Assembly: GCA_017795025.1 (NCBI GenBank)
Contig: CP051243.1
Location: 1,364,001 to 1,428,000, forward strand
Origin: Flavobacteriales bacterium
Lineage (GTDB): Bacteria > Bacteroidota > Bacteroidia > Flavobacteriales > Schleiferiaceae
Reading direction: 5' to 3'
DNA: 64,000 nucleotides
Position numbers and translations under genes: made by a program. Positions 34,501 to 44,130 of this stretch are shown in pieces (within the stretch, counting starts at the first letter, position 1; each line of letters starts with the position of its first letter). The notes under the pieces are model-generated. The model worked only from the letters and a program-made list of their open reading frames with translations, was not told the origin of the DNA and did not search any database.

Positions 34501-35535
34501 TTACATTAAGATACCTTTTTTAGCTTCTATAGCCGGAGGCAAATCTGTTTCGCCTAACATCTCCAGCAGGTCAATTTCGATGGTTCGACATAAAGATAAC
34601 ATCGGAATATCATTGGCCATCCCTTGAAAGGGATTTTCAGAGTAGTCGCCCACAATTTCCATCACCACGTAAAGCCATCCTACCAAAACTAAAAAGGGTA
34701 TCGACATCCAGGCGCCATAGCTTCCAAATTTGGCAAACTCAGGCACTAAACCAAAAGGCATTAAAAAAACAAAGATGCCCACAAAGATGAAACTCATATT
34801 GGCATACTGACGGGGTAATGGGAATTTCTTAATCCGCTCACATTTCCCTTGTTGAATGTAAAAGTCGTTAAGCATTTTTTGCAATTCCATATGGCGGAAA
34901 TCATCAATAGCCAATTTAGTCCGCAGTTTACTAAGGTCTTTCCCTTGCTCGTGAATGATTTGGCTGGCCGTGTTTTGAACGGCAATCAAGCGCGCATGCT
35001 CTTCAGGTTTTAAAAGCTGCTCCAGTTCCACGCGAGTCACCTCATCATCAACCAAACCAACCCCAAACCGTTTTTGATAGCGTCGAGCGTAAATTCCTAC
35101 CATGCCCCTTTGCACGGAATGCTCCCAGGGAGTGGCTACTAAGAGTTGACTGCGTAGGGCGTATAACCAGGCGATGTGACGACGAATTAAAGTGGTTTGC
35201 TCTTCCTCAATTTCGGCTTTTGATAGCTGGCCATTAAACTGCGTACCAGTAAAATTAAGCACCATGCTGCCCCAGGCCCGACTGCTGTTCACAATGGCCC
35301 CCCAAATTTTTCGAGCTTCCCACATGCGGTCATAAGCACTGTTGTTTTTAAAGCCCACATAAAAGGCTACCGCAGTACCAATGATGGAGACAGGCAGCCA
35401 GGGAATGAACATCCAATGATCTTGATGATACTGGTATAGAAGTACGACACTGCTCATCCAAATGCTGAGCCAGGGAATGTGATGACCCGAGAATTGCAGC
35501 ACGCGCCACAGCGAAAAGTTTTTGGTGATAATCAT
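34501..35535 (-). CDS. Bestrophin/UPF0187 family membrane channel
   Basis: 344 aa. Typical start IITKNFSLWRVLQFSGHHIPWL, FYVGFKNNSAYDRMWEARK (conserved after the first helix), helical cytoplasmic middle and the late GDYSENPFQGMANDIPMLSLCRTIEIDL signature in two parts. Prokaryotic relatives are pentameric cation-selective channels. A membrane hypothetical follows directly. Confidence 0.9.
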   Translation of the reverse strand: MIITKNFSLWRVLQFSGHHIPWLSIWMSSVVLLYQYHQDHWMFIPWLPVSIIGTAVAFYVGFKNNSAYDRMWEARKIWGAIVNSSRAWGSMVLNFTGTQFNGQLSKAEIEEEQTTLIRRHIAWLYALRSQLLVATPWEHSVQRGMVGIYARRYQKRFGVGLVDDEVTRVELEQLLKPEEHARLIAVQNTASQIIHEQGKDLSKLRTKLAIDDFRHMELQKMLNDFYIQQGKCERIKKFPLPRQYANMSFIFVGIFVFLMPFGLVPEFAKFGSYGAWMSIPFLVLVGWLYVVMEIVGDYSENPFQGMANDIPMLSLCRTIEIDLLEMLGETDLPPAIEAKKGILM

Positions 35536-35682
35536 AATGGAATTGCTTGCACCAAGTTGGCAAATAATATTGAAAATACAGGCCTTCTAGGAAATTCTGG
35601 CAGAATATTCCGAAAGGGAATTTCTTGGCCTGCCAGCCCTAAGCAGTTCGATTATTCCTTAAATTGCTGTAAATAGTTAGCG

Positions 35683-36213
35683 ATGAAGGGTATTGTTTTT
35701 TCAGAGTTTTTAGACTTGGTAGAGGAAAAGTTTGGGCTGGAGCTTGTAGACGAGCTGATTGAGAGTACCGAATTACCTTCGGGCGGAAGTTATACCGCGG
35801 TAGGCACCTATCCACATAGTGAGATGGTGTCGATGGTGGTTCGCCTGAGTGAGCTCACCAAGGTTCCTGTTTCAGACCTACTTAATGTTTTTGGTCGCCA
35901 TTTGTTTCAAACCTTTCACAAGAACTATCCTGGCTTTTTTGCCGAAGTTAAACATCCCTTTGACCTACTGGAGCAAATTGATAATCACATTCATGTGGAG
36001 GTAAAAAAGCTTTACCCCGATGCCGAACTACCGCGCTTTGAAGCCGAGCGTTCCGATGCTGAGATGACCTTAATATATCGCTCCGAACGCAAGATGTCGG
36101 ACCTAGCGCTAGGTTTAATTGAGGCGGCGGCGGAGCACTATGAGACGGATTTAAAGGTGGAAAAGGAATTGCTTAAAGCGGATGGCTCAGCGGTAAAATT
36201 TAAGCTTTCGTAA
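35683..36213 (+). CDS. H-NOX heme nitric-oxide-binding protein
   Basis: 176 aa, single-domain H-NOX. The proximal heme ligand is H104 in NHIHVEVKKLYPDAELPRF (family pattern H-x7-YPDA-x-LP) and the heme propionate motif YxSxR is at 132-136 (YRSER). It binds NO (and perhaps other diatomics) and modulates a partner. Its stop is followed immediately by a hybrid histidine kinase, the classical H-NOX partner. Cytoplasmic; it probably couples NO to a behavioural or redox response. Confidence 0.93.
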   Translation: MKGIVFSEFLDLVEEKFGLELVDELIESTELPSGGSYTAVGTYPHSEMVSMVVRLSELTKVPVSDLLNVFGRHLFQTFHKNYPGFFAEVKHPFDLLEQIDNHIHVEVKKLYPDAELPRFEAERSDAEMTLIYRSERKMSDLALGLIEAAAEHYETDLKVEKELLKADGSAVKFKLS

Positions 36214-37944
36214 GTGGAAGAGCTGGAAAATAAAATTCGAATCTTAGAACGAGCCTTGCAACGGGAAAAGCAGGCACGCAAGGAGGCCGAGCGGCTTTTG
36301 GAAGACCGTGCCCTGGAATTATATCAAACCAATATTGAGTTGCAGGAGCTCAACCGAAGTTTAGAGCAAAAAGTATCGCGCCGAGCTAAGGAGATTCAGC
36401 AGCAGCGAAACTTTTACGAATCAATCCTCAATCAGGTTCCGGCCGAAATTGTGGTGGCCGATCGCAATCAGAAATACCTTTTTATTAGTGAGAATGCCAT
36501 TAAGGATCCCGAGCTCCGCGAGTGGCTTATTGGTAAAAATGACTTTGATTACTGTGAGTATCGCAATATCTCAATGGACCTGGCCCGACAGCGTTTTTCG
36601 AAATACCAGGAGGTTCGTAATACCCTTAAAGTTTCGGAATGGACCGAGAAGTTTAGTAAGAACGGCAAGGATATTTATTTGCTGAGGCGCCTGGTGCCGC
36701 TCTTTAACGACCAGGATGAAATCGAGATGTTTATTGGCTATTCCCTCGATATTACCAATAGCGAAGAGTATCGCTTGGAGCTGATTGAAGCGCGGGATAT
36801 TGCCCAAAAGGCCACCTCGGCTAAATCGGAATTTTTATCGAAAATCAGTCATGAAATTCGCACCCCCCTAAACGCCATCATTGGGCTTACCAATATCCTG
36901 ATGAACGAGGACCACAACCGTTCCCAAGGTCACTATTTGCAAAGTATGAAGTACTCGGCCGATAGTTTATTGGGCATTATTAATGAAGTTTTGGACTTCT
37001 CGAAGATTGAAGCCGGAAAGATCACCTTCGAGTCAATTCCCTTCAACTTCCGTCACTTGGTTAATGGCATTCAGCAAACCTTTGAATTTAGAGCTAACGA
37101 AATTGGCCTTGATTTTAAGGTTTATTTAGATGAGGCCATTCCTCGAATTGTAGAGGGTGATCGGGTTAAATTGAACCAGATACTCCTCAACCTGGTGGGC
37201 AATGCGATGAAATTTACCACTGCTGGGTATATCCATGTGCACAGTAAACTTTTGCAAAAATCGGAAGGTCAGTTAAGAGTCGGATTTAGTGTAGAAGACA
37301 GTGGCATTGGCATAGCAGCCCATAAAATTGATAAGGTGTTTGAAAGTTTCTCCCAAGAGGGTGATGATACCACTCGGAGGTTCGGTGGCACCGGTTTGGG
37401 GCTTACCATCACCAAAAAGTTTATTGAAGGTCAAGGCGGAAAAATTTGGGTAGAGAGCGAACCGGGAAAGGGAAGCAAGTTCCAATTCGAACTGGACTTT
37501 AATTATGACCCAAATCATAAAGAGAATGCCCCGATTGATAAGGCCTGGTCGCGAGACCTTTCCATGGTTGAAGGCAAGCGCATCTTAGTGGCCGAGGACA
37601 ATCTGATGAACCAGTTGGTGCTGCAAAAAATGCTAGAGAAATGGTCACCGAAATTGGAGATGGTAAATAATGGTCAGCTCGCTTTAGAAAAGTTGGAAAA
37701 GGCCGAATACGATCTGGTTTTTTTGGATGTTCAGATGCCGATAAAGGATGGTATTAGCACCATTAAGGATTGGCGTAATTACGAAGCCCATCATTTAAAG
37801 AACCGACTTCCCGTGGTGGCCCTTACGGCAGATGCTTTTTCCGAATCCAAACAAAAGGTAATCGAAGCTGGTATGGATGACTTCCTTTCTAAACCAATCG
37901 AAATCTCCGAGTTAAGAAGGGTTTTACATCAGTACCTAAGCTAG
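36214..37944 (+). CDS. H-NOX-associated hybrid histidine kinase
   Basis: 576 aa from GTG at 36214, directly after the H-NOX stop. Coiled coil (about 1-75, Glu/Arg-rich), a PAS-like domain (about 75-190), HisKA (FLSKISHEIRTPLNAIIG, His near 211), HATPase (NQILLNLVGNAMKFT, DSGIGIA, FGGTGLGLTITKKF) and a C-terminal receiver (ILVAEDNLMNQ, VFLDVQMPIKDG, TADAF, LSKPI). Soluble. In characterised H-NOX systems NO-bound H-NOX inhibits such a kinase. No output response regulator is next to it. Confidence 0.92.
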   Translation: MEELENKIRILERALQREKQARKEAERLLEDRALELYQTNIELQELNRSLEQKVSRRAKEIQQQRNFYESILNQVPAEIVVADRNQKYLFISENAIKDPELREWLIGKNDFDYCEYRNISMDLARQRFSKYQEVRNTLKVSEWTEKFSKNGKDIYLLRRLVPLFNDQDEIEMFIGYSLDITNSEEYRLELIEARDIAQKATSAKSEFLSKISHEIRTPLNAIIGLTNILMNEDHNRSQGHYLQSMKYSADSLLGIINEVLDFSKIEAGKITFESIPFNFRHLVNGIQQTFEFRANEIGLDFKVYLDEAIPRIVEGDRVKLNQILLNLVGNAMKFTTAGYIHVHSKLLQKSEGQLRVGFSVEDSGIGIAAHKIDKVFESFSQEGDDTTRRFGGTGLGLTITKKFIEGQGGKIWVESEPGKGSKFQFELDFNYDPNHKENAPIDKAWSRDLSMVEGKRILVAEDNLMNQLVLQKMLEKWSPKLEMVNNGQLALEKLEKAEYDLVFLDVQMPIKDGISTIKDWRNYEAHHLKNRLPVVALTADAFSESKQKVIEAGMDDFLSKPIEISELRRVLHQYLS

Positions 37945-38375
37945 GCGGTTTGCCAAAAGCCATAAGGTCGGGAGGCAATGTACTCCTGCACCGCCGATAG
38001 AGGCTTGGTAAGGGCAATGGAGTTCATAAAGGTGGACGACCAGGCTATATTGATTTTCTCCGCTTCGTAATTCCCTTGGGGGATTAAAAAAATGATGCGT
38101 GCCTCGAGCAAGCGTTTATCTTCCGCGATTTCCTCATCGTAAAATTGTTTAAACCAAAGGTACAGTTGGGTGATATCAAAATTTAAATGCGCTTGATAGC
38201 AGTCCATCACCAAGACATAGCCTTTTTCCAAAGCCAGCTTGCGGTATTTCCGTTCGAGGTCTGCCAAATCATAAGAAGCTACCAATCCTCTCACCCTTAC
38301 AATAATGGCTTCTTGGTCGTGATCAATCGCGCTAAAATAATCGAGGCTTCGCCCCTTTGGTAGTCCGTCACGCAT
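37941..38375 (-). CDS. Hypothetical STAS-like cytoplasmic protein
   Basis: 144 aa, no signal. The pattern (AIIVRVRGLVASYDLADLER, a helix, YVLVMDCYQAHL, then ARIIFLIPQG) resembles small STAS/SpoIIAA-fold proteins. It converges on the hybrid kinase gene and their ends overlap by 4 bp. A functional link to the H-NOX pathway is possible but only positional. Confidence 0.55.
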   Translation of the reverse strand: MRDGLPKGRSLDYFSAIDHDQEAIIVRVRGLVASYDLADLERKYRKLALEKGYVLVMDCYQAHLNFDITQLYLWFKQFYDEEIAEDKRLLEARIIFLIPQGNYEAEKINIAWSSTFMNSIALTKPLSAVQEYIASRPYGFWQTA

Positions 38376-38427
38376 CTCTATAATCTTTAATTATAGTTAT
38401 GTACGAGGGGATTGGACTTTTGGATTT

Positions 38428-38805
38428 CTAAGTTTGCTTTTTTCGCTTTATCAGCCACCAAGAACTAAGGAAAACAAAGGGTAAAGCAAAGAGAATCATT
38501 TTAGTATTGCCTCCCGAAACACCTGCGAGCAAGACAAAAAACACCAAGATTCCGAATAAGCTAAGGGCCAAGATGGGCAGGATACGTCGTGCTTGAGGAT
38601 AGATTGCGATATACACCAGAAGTAGCTGTCCAATTAAGGGAAAAATAATGAGCGGATGTAGTACACTCTTTGGTTGTTCGAAAGATTTCAGGAGGACCTC
38701 TCCTTCCATTTCAATTAGAAATTCTTGCTGATCAGTCCCCCATTCGAAATAGATAATAAAGGTGCTGAAGAGACAAAGGAGGGCAAAAAGGCGGTTGGTT
38801 GGCAT
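38428..38805 (-). CDS. Hypothetical membrane protein
   Basis: 125 aa with four hydrophobic stretches (about 5-20, 50-68, 76-93 and 98-115) and a basic C-terminal tail (WWLIKRKKQT). No family recognised. Monocistronic, minus strand. Confidence 0.6.
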   Translation of the reverse strand: MPTNRLFALLCLFSTFIIYFEWGTDQQEFLIEMEGEVLLKSFEQPKSVLHPLIIFPLIGQLLLVYIAIYPQARRILPILALSLFGILVFFVLLAGVSGGNTKMILFALPFVFLSSWWLIKRKKQT

Positions 38806-38906
38806 GGTGGAATGTTATAATGCTTGGAGCCTGCAATTTAAGGCCTGTATGGAAACCAAGAAAGATTGATCCTGCTTTTAGTAAGGCCCCTAACCTCAAT
38901 AAAGAC

Positions 38907-39476
38907 CTAAAACAAATACTCCAACCTAATAAAGCCCCTTAAGCTCATCCGACCAATATTTATAAAATCCTTTTTATCCGAAAAGGCGTAGATATATCCC
39001 AAGCGAGCACCAAACTCCACATTGAAATGGGTGCTTACTCTTCTACGCATTCCCCAAGTAGGAAAAACGTAGGTAGCATAGGGAACGATAACGGAGTCTT
39101 CGGAAGTTACATTGCCAAGTACCATAAAGTCGGGCTGAAAACCCATTTGGAGACTAAAGTAATTCGCGTAATTGTTAGCGATACTCTTCCCTTTGGCCGT
39201 CCGTTTCTGGAGGTTATAGTACCAGCGCGGTTCGAGGTTAACCGCCGAGGTAACCATGTAGGTTAAAGGGCGTAAACGACTAAAAGTCCAAACCCCTCCG
39301 GTTAAAGCCAATTCGCTGCGGAGGCTTGTACTTGGACTAAGCTTCACTTCGTAATAGGCATAATTGCCTAAGAAATTGCTTTGAACCCCGAACATTGAAG
39401 ATTCTACACTGAGGTCCTGAGCTTGAAGCAGGCCACTACTTAGGGTGAGCCATGCTAGGAGAAATGTTTGTTTCAA
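38907..39476 (-). CDS. Hypothetical outer-membrane protein
   Basis: 189 aa with a signal peptide (about 1-19) and a strand-rich body of alternating aromatic residues, ending RLEYLF with a terminal Phe. It fits an 8-strand outer-membrane barrel. Ligand unknown. Confidence 0.65.
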   Translation of the reverse strand: MKQTFLLAWLTLSSGLLQAQDLSVESSMFGVQSNFLGNYAYYEVKLSPSTSLRSELALTGGVWTFSRLRPLTYMVTSAVNLEPRWYYNLQKRTAKGKSIANNYANYFSLQMGFQPDFMVLGNVTSEDSVIVPYATYVFPTWGMRRRVSTHFNVEFGARLGYIYAFSDKKDFINIGRMSLRGFIRLEYLF

Positions 39477-39660
39477 TTTTTCGGGAAAGGTAGTCTATGC
39501 CTTAAAGCAATGCTCCGCCACTTAGTAAAGACTGGCACTTGACTTAGTCATCGTATCGCAAAGGGTCAAAAAAGAATTCCAACCTAGGATTAAATCAAGC
39601 TTATGGATTTACAGCCCGGTACCAATACCTTCCATTTATCCCTTACCTTTCGCACTTTAT

Positions 39661-41076
39661 ATGGCCATGTTAAAACGTATTCTGCTTCTTACGCTGATCA
39701 GTCAGTACGCTCTTGCCCAAACCTTTGCTGGTTTCGTAAACAACACTCAAAACGCAGCCCCTCCATTGCGGCAGGCGATGGTGGATAGCTTTATGCTCGC
39801 GAATCCGCAATTACCCTTATTGGAAAACGACACCCTCGCTCATTTTATCATTACAGGGAATTTCAATTCGGTTGAGGTGGCAGGAGATATGAATGGATGG
39901 TCTGCGGGCCAGATTGTTTTACAGAATATTAGCTCTACCAACTTTTGGTTTGCTAGTGAGGTCTATGAGGCCAATGCTCGTTTGGACTATAAATTTATTA
40001 CCAATGGCTCTAATTGGATTTTAGACCCAAATAATCCCGCCCAAGTAAGTGGTGGCTTTGGACCTAATTCCGAGCTGGCCATGCCTCAGTATGTGCAGCC
40101 TTGGGAAATTGAAGACTATCCCGGAGTGCCTAAAGGGAGCTTATCCGCCTATTCCGTTGCAAGTAGCCATTTAAATGCGAGTCATCAAGTATGGGTATAC
40201 CTTCCTCCAAATTACGACAGTACTCAATCCTACCCCAGCGCTTATTTCCACGATGGTTCCGAGTATTTAAACTTGGCTGATGGCTTTAACATCCTCAACA
40301 ACCTAATTGACAGTAATTTAATTGAACCCCTAATTGCCGTGTTCGTTAAACCGAATAACCGCAATGAGGAGTATGCACAAGGCAAGCGCTGGCTATATCG
40401 CGATTTCTTTGTGTACGAACTCGTACCTTGGGTAGATGCACGCTTTTCGACCATTGATGATAGCAGTCAGCGGGCGAGCATTGGAGCCAGCTTTGGCGGC
40501 AATATTTCCGCTTTGATAGCCTACAGTCGACCGGATGTGTTTTTCAAGGCTGGACTTCATTCCGGGGCCTTTTGGCCTAATAATTATGAAGCGCTTTGGA
40601 TGCTCGATACCGCTCAGCATTCGGATTTAGCTTTCGCCAGTGTTTGGGGAACTTATGAAGGAAGCTTGCCCATTGTATGGAACCGTATAAGAGATACTTT
40701 ACAATCCCGACAAATTCCTTATAAATACTTTAATGAGTATTCAGAAGGTCATAGCTGGGGCTTATGGCGAGCGACTTTAGACGAATTGCTCATCCAACTA
40801 TTCCCTGCTACAGGGGCAATTGGCATTGCAGATATAGAAAGCCCTATACGGCATTGGCAGATTTACCCCAATCCTAGCAAGAGCTATTTGAAAATAAGCG
40901 GATTAGAAGGTGAAGGAGGGCAGTATTCGATTCGAAGTTTGGATGGTCGCATGCTAAGCCAAGGAACCTTAAAGTCCCAAACCGAAATTGATGTGCAGTT
41001 CCTCCCTAGTGGACTTTATTTACTGGAATTAGAAGGCATGAAGGTAAAGGGAAGCCGCTTGTTTAAGAAATTGTAA
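39661..41076 (+). CDS. T9SS-secreted esterase with CBM48-like N-domain
   Basis: 471 aa. Signal peptide (about 1-20), an early-set/CBM48-like domain (about 59-130, VEVAGDMNGWSAGQIVLQN) and an esterase D/enterochelin-esterase-like alpha/beta hydrolase (about 160-385; nucleophile elbow GASFGG 275-280, Ser277; His in SEGHSWGLW). A type-A T9SS sorting domain closes it (about 398-471: WQIYPNPSKSYLKI, then LPSGLYLLEL). Exported by T9SS, probably cell-surface or secreted; it may release acyl groups or process a siderophore-like ester. Confidence 0.88.
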   Translation: MAMLKRILLLTLISQYALAQTFAGFVNNTQNAAPPLRQAMVDSFMLANPQLPLLENDTLAHFIITGNFNSVEVAGDMNGWSAGQIVLQNISSTNFWFASEVYEANARLDYKFITNGSNWILDPNNPAQVSGGFGPNSELAMPQYVQPWEIEDYPGVPKGSLSAYSVASSHLNASHQVWVYLPPNYDSTQSYPSAYFHDGSEYLNLADGFNILNNLIDSNLIEPLIAVFVKPNNRNEEYAQGKRWLYRDFFVYELVPWVDARFSTIDDSSQRASIGASFGGNISALIAYSRPDVFFKAGLHSGAFWPNNYEALWMLDTAQHSDLAFASVWGTYEGSLPIVWNRIRDTLQSRQIPYKYFNEYSEGHSWGLWRATLDELLIQLFPATGAIGIADIESPIRHWQIYPNPSKSYLKISGLEGEGGQYSIRSLDGRMLSQGTLKSQTEIDVQFLPSGLYLLELEGMKVKGSRLFKKL

Positions 41077-41188
41077 GGGAGACCACGTCTCACTAGCAGC
41101 CCCTCTACTTTAGATCAAAAATTTTAGCCTAGGCCAGGAGTCCTAAAAAACTTGGCAGATTCGCCAAATTAGGAGAATTAAGGTGGGT

Positions 41189-43306
41189 TTAAAGCAAACC
41201 TTTACTTTGAAGGTCTTCTTCTAAGCGCTTTTGGTTTTCCCAAAATCTTCGCACAATTAAATCCCGTACTTCTTGATATTCCTGATCAGCCTGGTACTCC
41301 TTTAGAATCGGATCAGCTTTGAGAAAAACAATAATCCAGTATTGGTAATTTTCTTTTGCGGCAAAAGCTCTTAAATCCTTTAAACCTTCTTCTTTTTCTT
41401 TTTTCCGAAAGTGATCCAAGGCCTCATAAAAGTGCTGGTAAACAGTTTCATCCTCCTGGTAAAAATTGGCATAAGCTCGAAAAAGTTTCTGTGCTTGTTC
41501 CTGTTCTCCAAGCCGCTCATAAACCACCGCAATTTTTAAGTTCTCCGCCTTAAAGAGGTCTAAGTTTAAGGCTTCGCGCTGATTGACCACCTTCCTAAAA
41601 TAGTAAAAGGCACTATCATAGTCTTCCCTATAATAGTATTGGGTTCCTAACTCCTGCAGTACTTCTATGCGATTGGTATCCTTGGCCAACTCCTGCTTTA
41701 GGAGGCGCCGCGATCGATTGGAATTCCCGTCGATAGCTTGGGTAACAAAGGTCTTGAGGAGCGGCCCATAAGGATTCTCAGGATAAAGAGCAATTGCCTT
41801 ATCGATATGCTTAAGCGATTGATCCATAAAACCCGCTTGAAGGAAAGCATTGCTTAGATGCACCAATAAATAGCTTCTTTGGATTGAGTCTTGTAATGAC
41901 TTATTTAGTTGCAAACCTTTTAAAGCATACTGTAGATATTTTGCCGTGTTAGGTATATTAAAAGCATAAAGAGTCGATAATATCTGTACGACCGAAAAGG
42001 AGTTGGGATTGTATTCTAAAGCTTTCTCAAGATGTGGCAAGGCCAATCTAAAGTCCTCAACCTGAATGTAGTAAAGTGCTTTAGCAACCAAGCTTTCGGT
42101 AAGCTTAGGGTCATACAAGAGGGCTTTATCAGCATAATTGTTTAATTCATCAATATGCTTTTTGTCTCTTTGATATAAATCGAGATAATAATATGCGATG
42201 GCAGTATTGGCGTGAGCTAAAGCAAATTCGGGATCCTTTTCAATCGCTTTTTTAAAGAGTGGAATGGCTTTTAATAATCCCTCTTTCGTTTGCCAATTAA
42301 AAGGCTCCAAGGCTTGCAAGTAAAAATCATAAGCTTCCAGATTCTCGGTGGGTTGTTTATCAATCTGAATTTGCTCCTTCGGACTTATGGTTACTTCAAT
42401 CGCCTTGGCAATTTCTGCGGCCACTTCGTTTTGCAGCGTAAATACATCTTCTAAATTTCGCGTATACTGCTCCGACCACACCGGTTTATCATTTGCGGCA
42501 TCAATAAGCTGAACGGTAAGACGAACCTTGGAGCCAACTCTTTGCCCACTTCCTTCCACTAAATAACTCACTCCCAAGGTCTCCCCGATTGCGGCGGCTC
42601 CCAACTTCGAGTTTCGAAACTGTTCGGTAGAAGTTCGACTTACAACCCTAAATGCCGCGATTTTTTGAAGCTTATTTAAGGTCGATTCCATCAAACCATT
42701 CACAAAATAAGCATTAGAAGAATCGGTGCTTTCATTGCTGAAGGGAAGTACGGCAATCGACTTTTCTAAGTCTTCGTGTGGTTTTTGCACCAGGCCAAAA
42801 AAGACATAAGAAAGCAAAGCTACTATGAACAATGTACCTAAGACTAGCAGACTAGGTTTAGAAAGTCCTTTTCCTGCTTTACGGCTCTTCTCCCGAGGGT
42901 CATTTTCAGCAAAGGACTCTGGTATCTCGGTGGTATCTAAATTTTGATTGGACTCTTGGTTCTGAATCTCAATTTTACTTAACTCCCCCGGCGGATGTCC
43001 GTATTCTTCCCGAAAACATCGAATAAAATAAGAAGGGCTATTAAAGCCAACCTGATAGGAAACTTCAGAAACGGTGAGGGAGCTTTCCTTCAGCAGTTTT
43101 GCCGCCTCTTCTAATCGAATGCTTCGAATAAATTGGCTTGCCGATTGACCAGTTTCCTTTTTAATGTTGCGAAGTAAGCTGGAACGACTCATATGCAATT
43201 GCTCCGCTAATTCGGATACCCCAAAATTCTCGTTGGAAAGATGCTCCAATACAAGACCTCTCGCTCTTAGGGCAAAACTATCCGAATAATGGGCATCTTG
43301 AGACAT
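41189..43306 (-). CDS. AraC-HTH/transmembrane/TPR one-component regulator
   Basis: 705 aa. AraC-type double HTH at the N-terminus (about 17-108: VSELAEQLHMSRSSLLRNIK, then VSEVSYQVGFNSPSYFIRCF), linker, one membrane helix (152-172), then a FlgO/adenylate-cyclase-like TolB domain (182-300: KSIAVLPFSNESTDSS, VWSEQYTRNLEDVF) and about 9 TPRs to the end. The DNA-binding end is cytoplasmic and the TPR part periplasmic, so it could carry an envelope signal to the promoter in one protein. It is transcribed divergently from the operon at 43532. Confidence 0.9.
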   Translation of the reverse strand: MSQDAHYSDSFALRARGLVLEHLSNENFGVSELAEQLHMSRSSLLRNIKKETGQSASQFIRSIRLEEAAKLLKESSLTVSEVSYQVGFNSPSYFIRCFREEYGHPPGELSKIEIQNQESNQNLDTTEIPESFAENDPREKSRKAGKGLSKPSLLVLGTLFIVALLSYVFFGLVQKPHEDLEKSIAVLPFSNESTDSSNAYFVNGLMESTLNKLQKIAAFRVVSRTSTEQFRNSKLGAAAIGETLGVSYLVEGSGQRVGSKVRLTVQLIDAANDKPVWSEQYTRNLEDVFTLQNEVAAEIAKAIEVTISPKEQIQIDKQPTENLEAYDFYLQALEPFNWQTKEGLLKAIPLFKKAIEKDPEFALAHANTAIAYYYLDLYQRDKKHIDELNNYADKALLYDPKLTESLVAKALYYIQVEDFRLALPHLEKALEYNPNSFSVVQILSTLYAFNIPNTAKYLQYALKGLQLNKSLQDSIQRSYLLVHLSNAFLQAGFMDQSLKHIDKAIALYPENPYGPLLKTFVTQAIDGNSNRSRRLLKQELAKDTNRIEVLQELGTQYYYREDYDSAFYYFRKVVNQREALNLDLFKAENLKIAVVYERLGEQEQAQKLFRAYANFYQEDETVYQHFYEALDHFRKKEKEEGLKDLRAFAAKENYQYWIIVFLKADPILKEYQADQEYQEVRDLIVRRFWENQKRLEEDLQSKGLL

Positions 43307-43329
43307 TGATTTCCTTGGTTTGGCTTGGG

Positions 43330-43337
43330 CAAATTTA
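43330..43337 (-). promoter_or_regulatory. Candidate -7 element for the AraC-TPR gene
   Basis: On the minus strand TAAATTTG fits TAnnTTTG, 23 bp before the start codon at 43306. Confidence 0.4.
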
Positions 43338-43390
43338 TTCTTTCTAAAGGTATCCCTTTAGGGCCAATTTCGTCGCTTGAACCTCTAAAT

Positions 43391-43430
43391 GCGTCATAAT
43401 TTATACTGCTGCATCATAATTAATAGCCTG
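43391..43430. promoter_or_regulatory. Tandem direct repeats in a divergent promoter region
   Basis: Two copies exactly 20 bp apart (43391 and 43411) that match at 13 of the first 15 positions: GCGTCATAATTTATA and GCATCATAATTAATA. The 20-bp period (two helical turns) is typical of AraC-family operators. It lies between the AraC-TPR gene and the divergent ankyrin operon. Confidence 0.55.
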
Positions 43431-43531
43431 CATCGAAAACTTTACACTCTTGGCTGCACCAGTGTTTATCGTGTATTCCACTTCTGATAGTTCTTTGTCC
43501 CAGTTAAAAATTACCAACAAATCTTAAAACT

Positions 43532-44089
43532 ATGAGAAAAGAGAAATTAATCAGTTTTGGCCTACTCATCTTTATGATGAGCCTATTCTTAACTGCCTGT
43601 GTAGAAAACGCAACAAGTGAGGAAAATAAAATACAACCAAAGGTTGATCTAGCCACGGCCGTAATTACCGATAATATTGAGGCCGTTCGAACCCATATAG
43701 ATTATGGTAGCGATTTAAACCAAAAGGACCCTTTTAGCGGTTCCACTCCATTAATTACTGCGGCAACATTTAATAAAATTAAAATTGCCGAGTTGCTTGT
43801 CGAGGCTGATGTACAATTAAACGCTACTAACAATGATGGGGCTACTGCCTTACATTCGGCTGCCTTCTTTGGTAGAATTGAAATAGTGCAGCTTCTCATC
43901 AATGCCAAGGTGGATAAAACCATCAAAAACAATTTTAACCAAACCGCTGCAGAGTCAATGCAAACTCCATTCGAGGATTTGAAGCCTGTATATATGATGC
44001 TTCAAGAACAGCTGGCCCCAATGGGTTTGGAGCTTGATCTGGCTGAGCTTGAGAAAACAAGGCCCGTAATCCGCATGATGCTGCAATAA
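43532..44089 (+). CDS. Ankyrin-repeat lipoprotein
   Basis: 185 aa lipoprotein (signal ending SLFLTAC, Cys22) with about three or four ankyrin repeats at 45-150: ITDNIEAVRTHIDYGSDLNQ, STPLITAATFNKIKIAELLV, ATALHSAAFFGRIEIVQLLI. Ankyrin repeats bind protein partners, here probably in the periplasm. First gene of a plus-strand run with an acyltransferase and two serine hydrolases. Confidence 0.85.
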   Translation: MRKEKLISFGLLIFMMSLFLTACVENATSEENKIQPKVDLATAVITDNIEAVRTHIDYGSDLNQKDPFSGSTPLITAATFNKIKIAELLVEADVQLNATNNDGATALHSAAFFGRIEIVQLLINAKVDKTIKNNFNQTAAESMQTPFEDLKPVYMMLQEQLAPMGLELDLAELEKTRPVIRMMLQ

Positions 44090-44130
44090 GCATCATGCCC
44101 TATCCCCAATTAAAAAGCAAAAGATTAATT

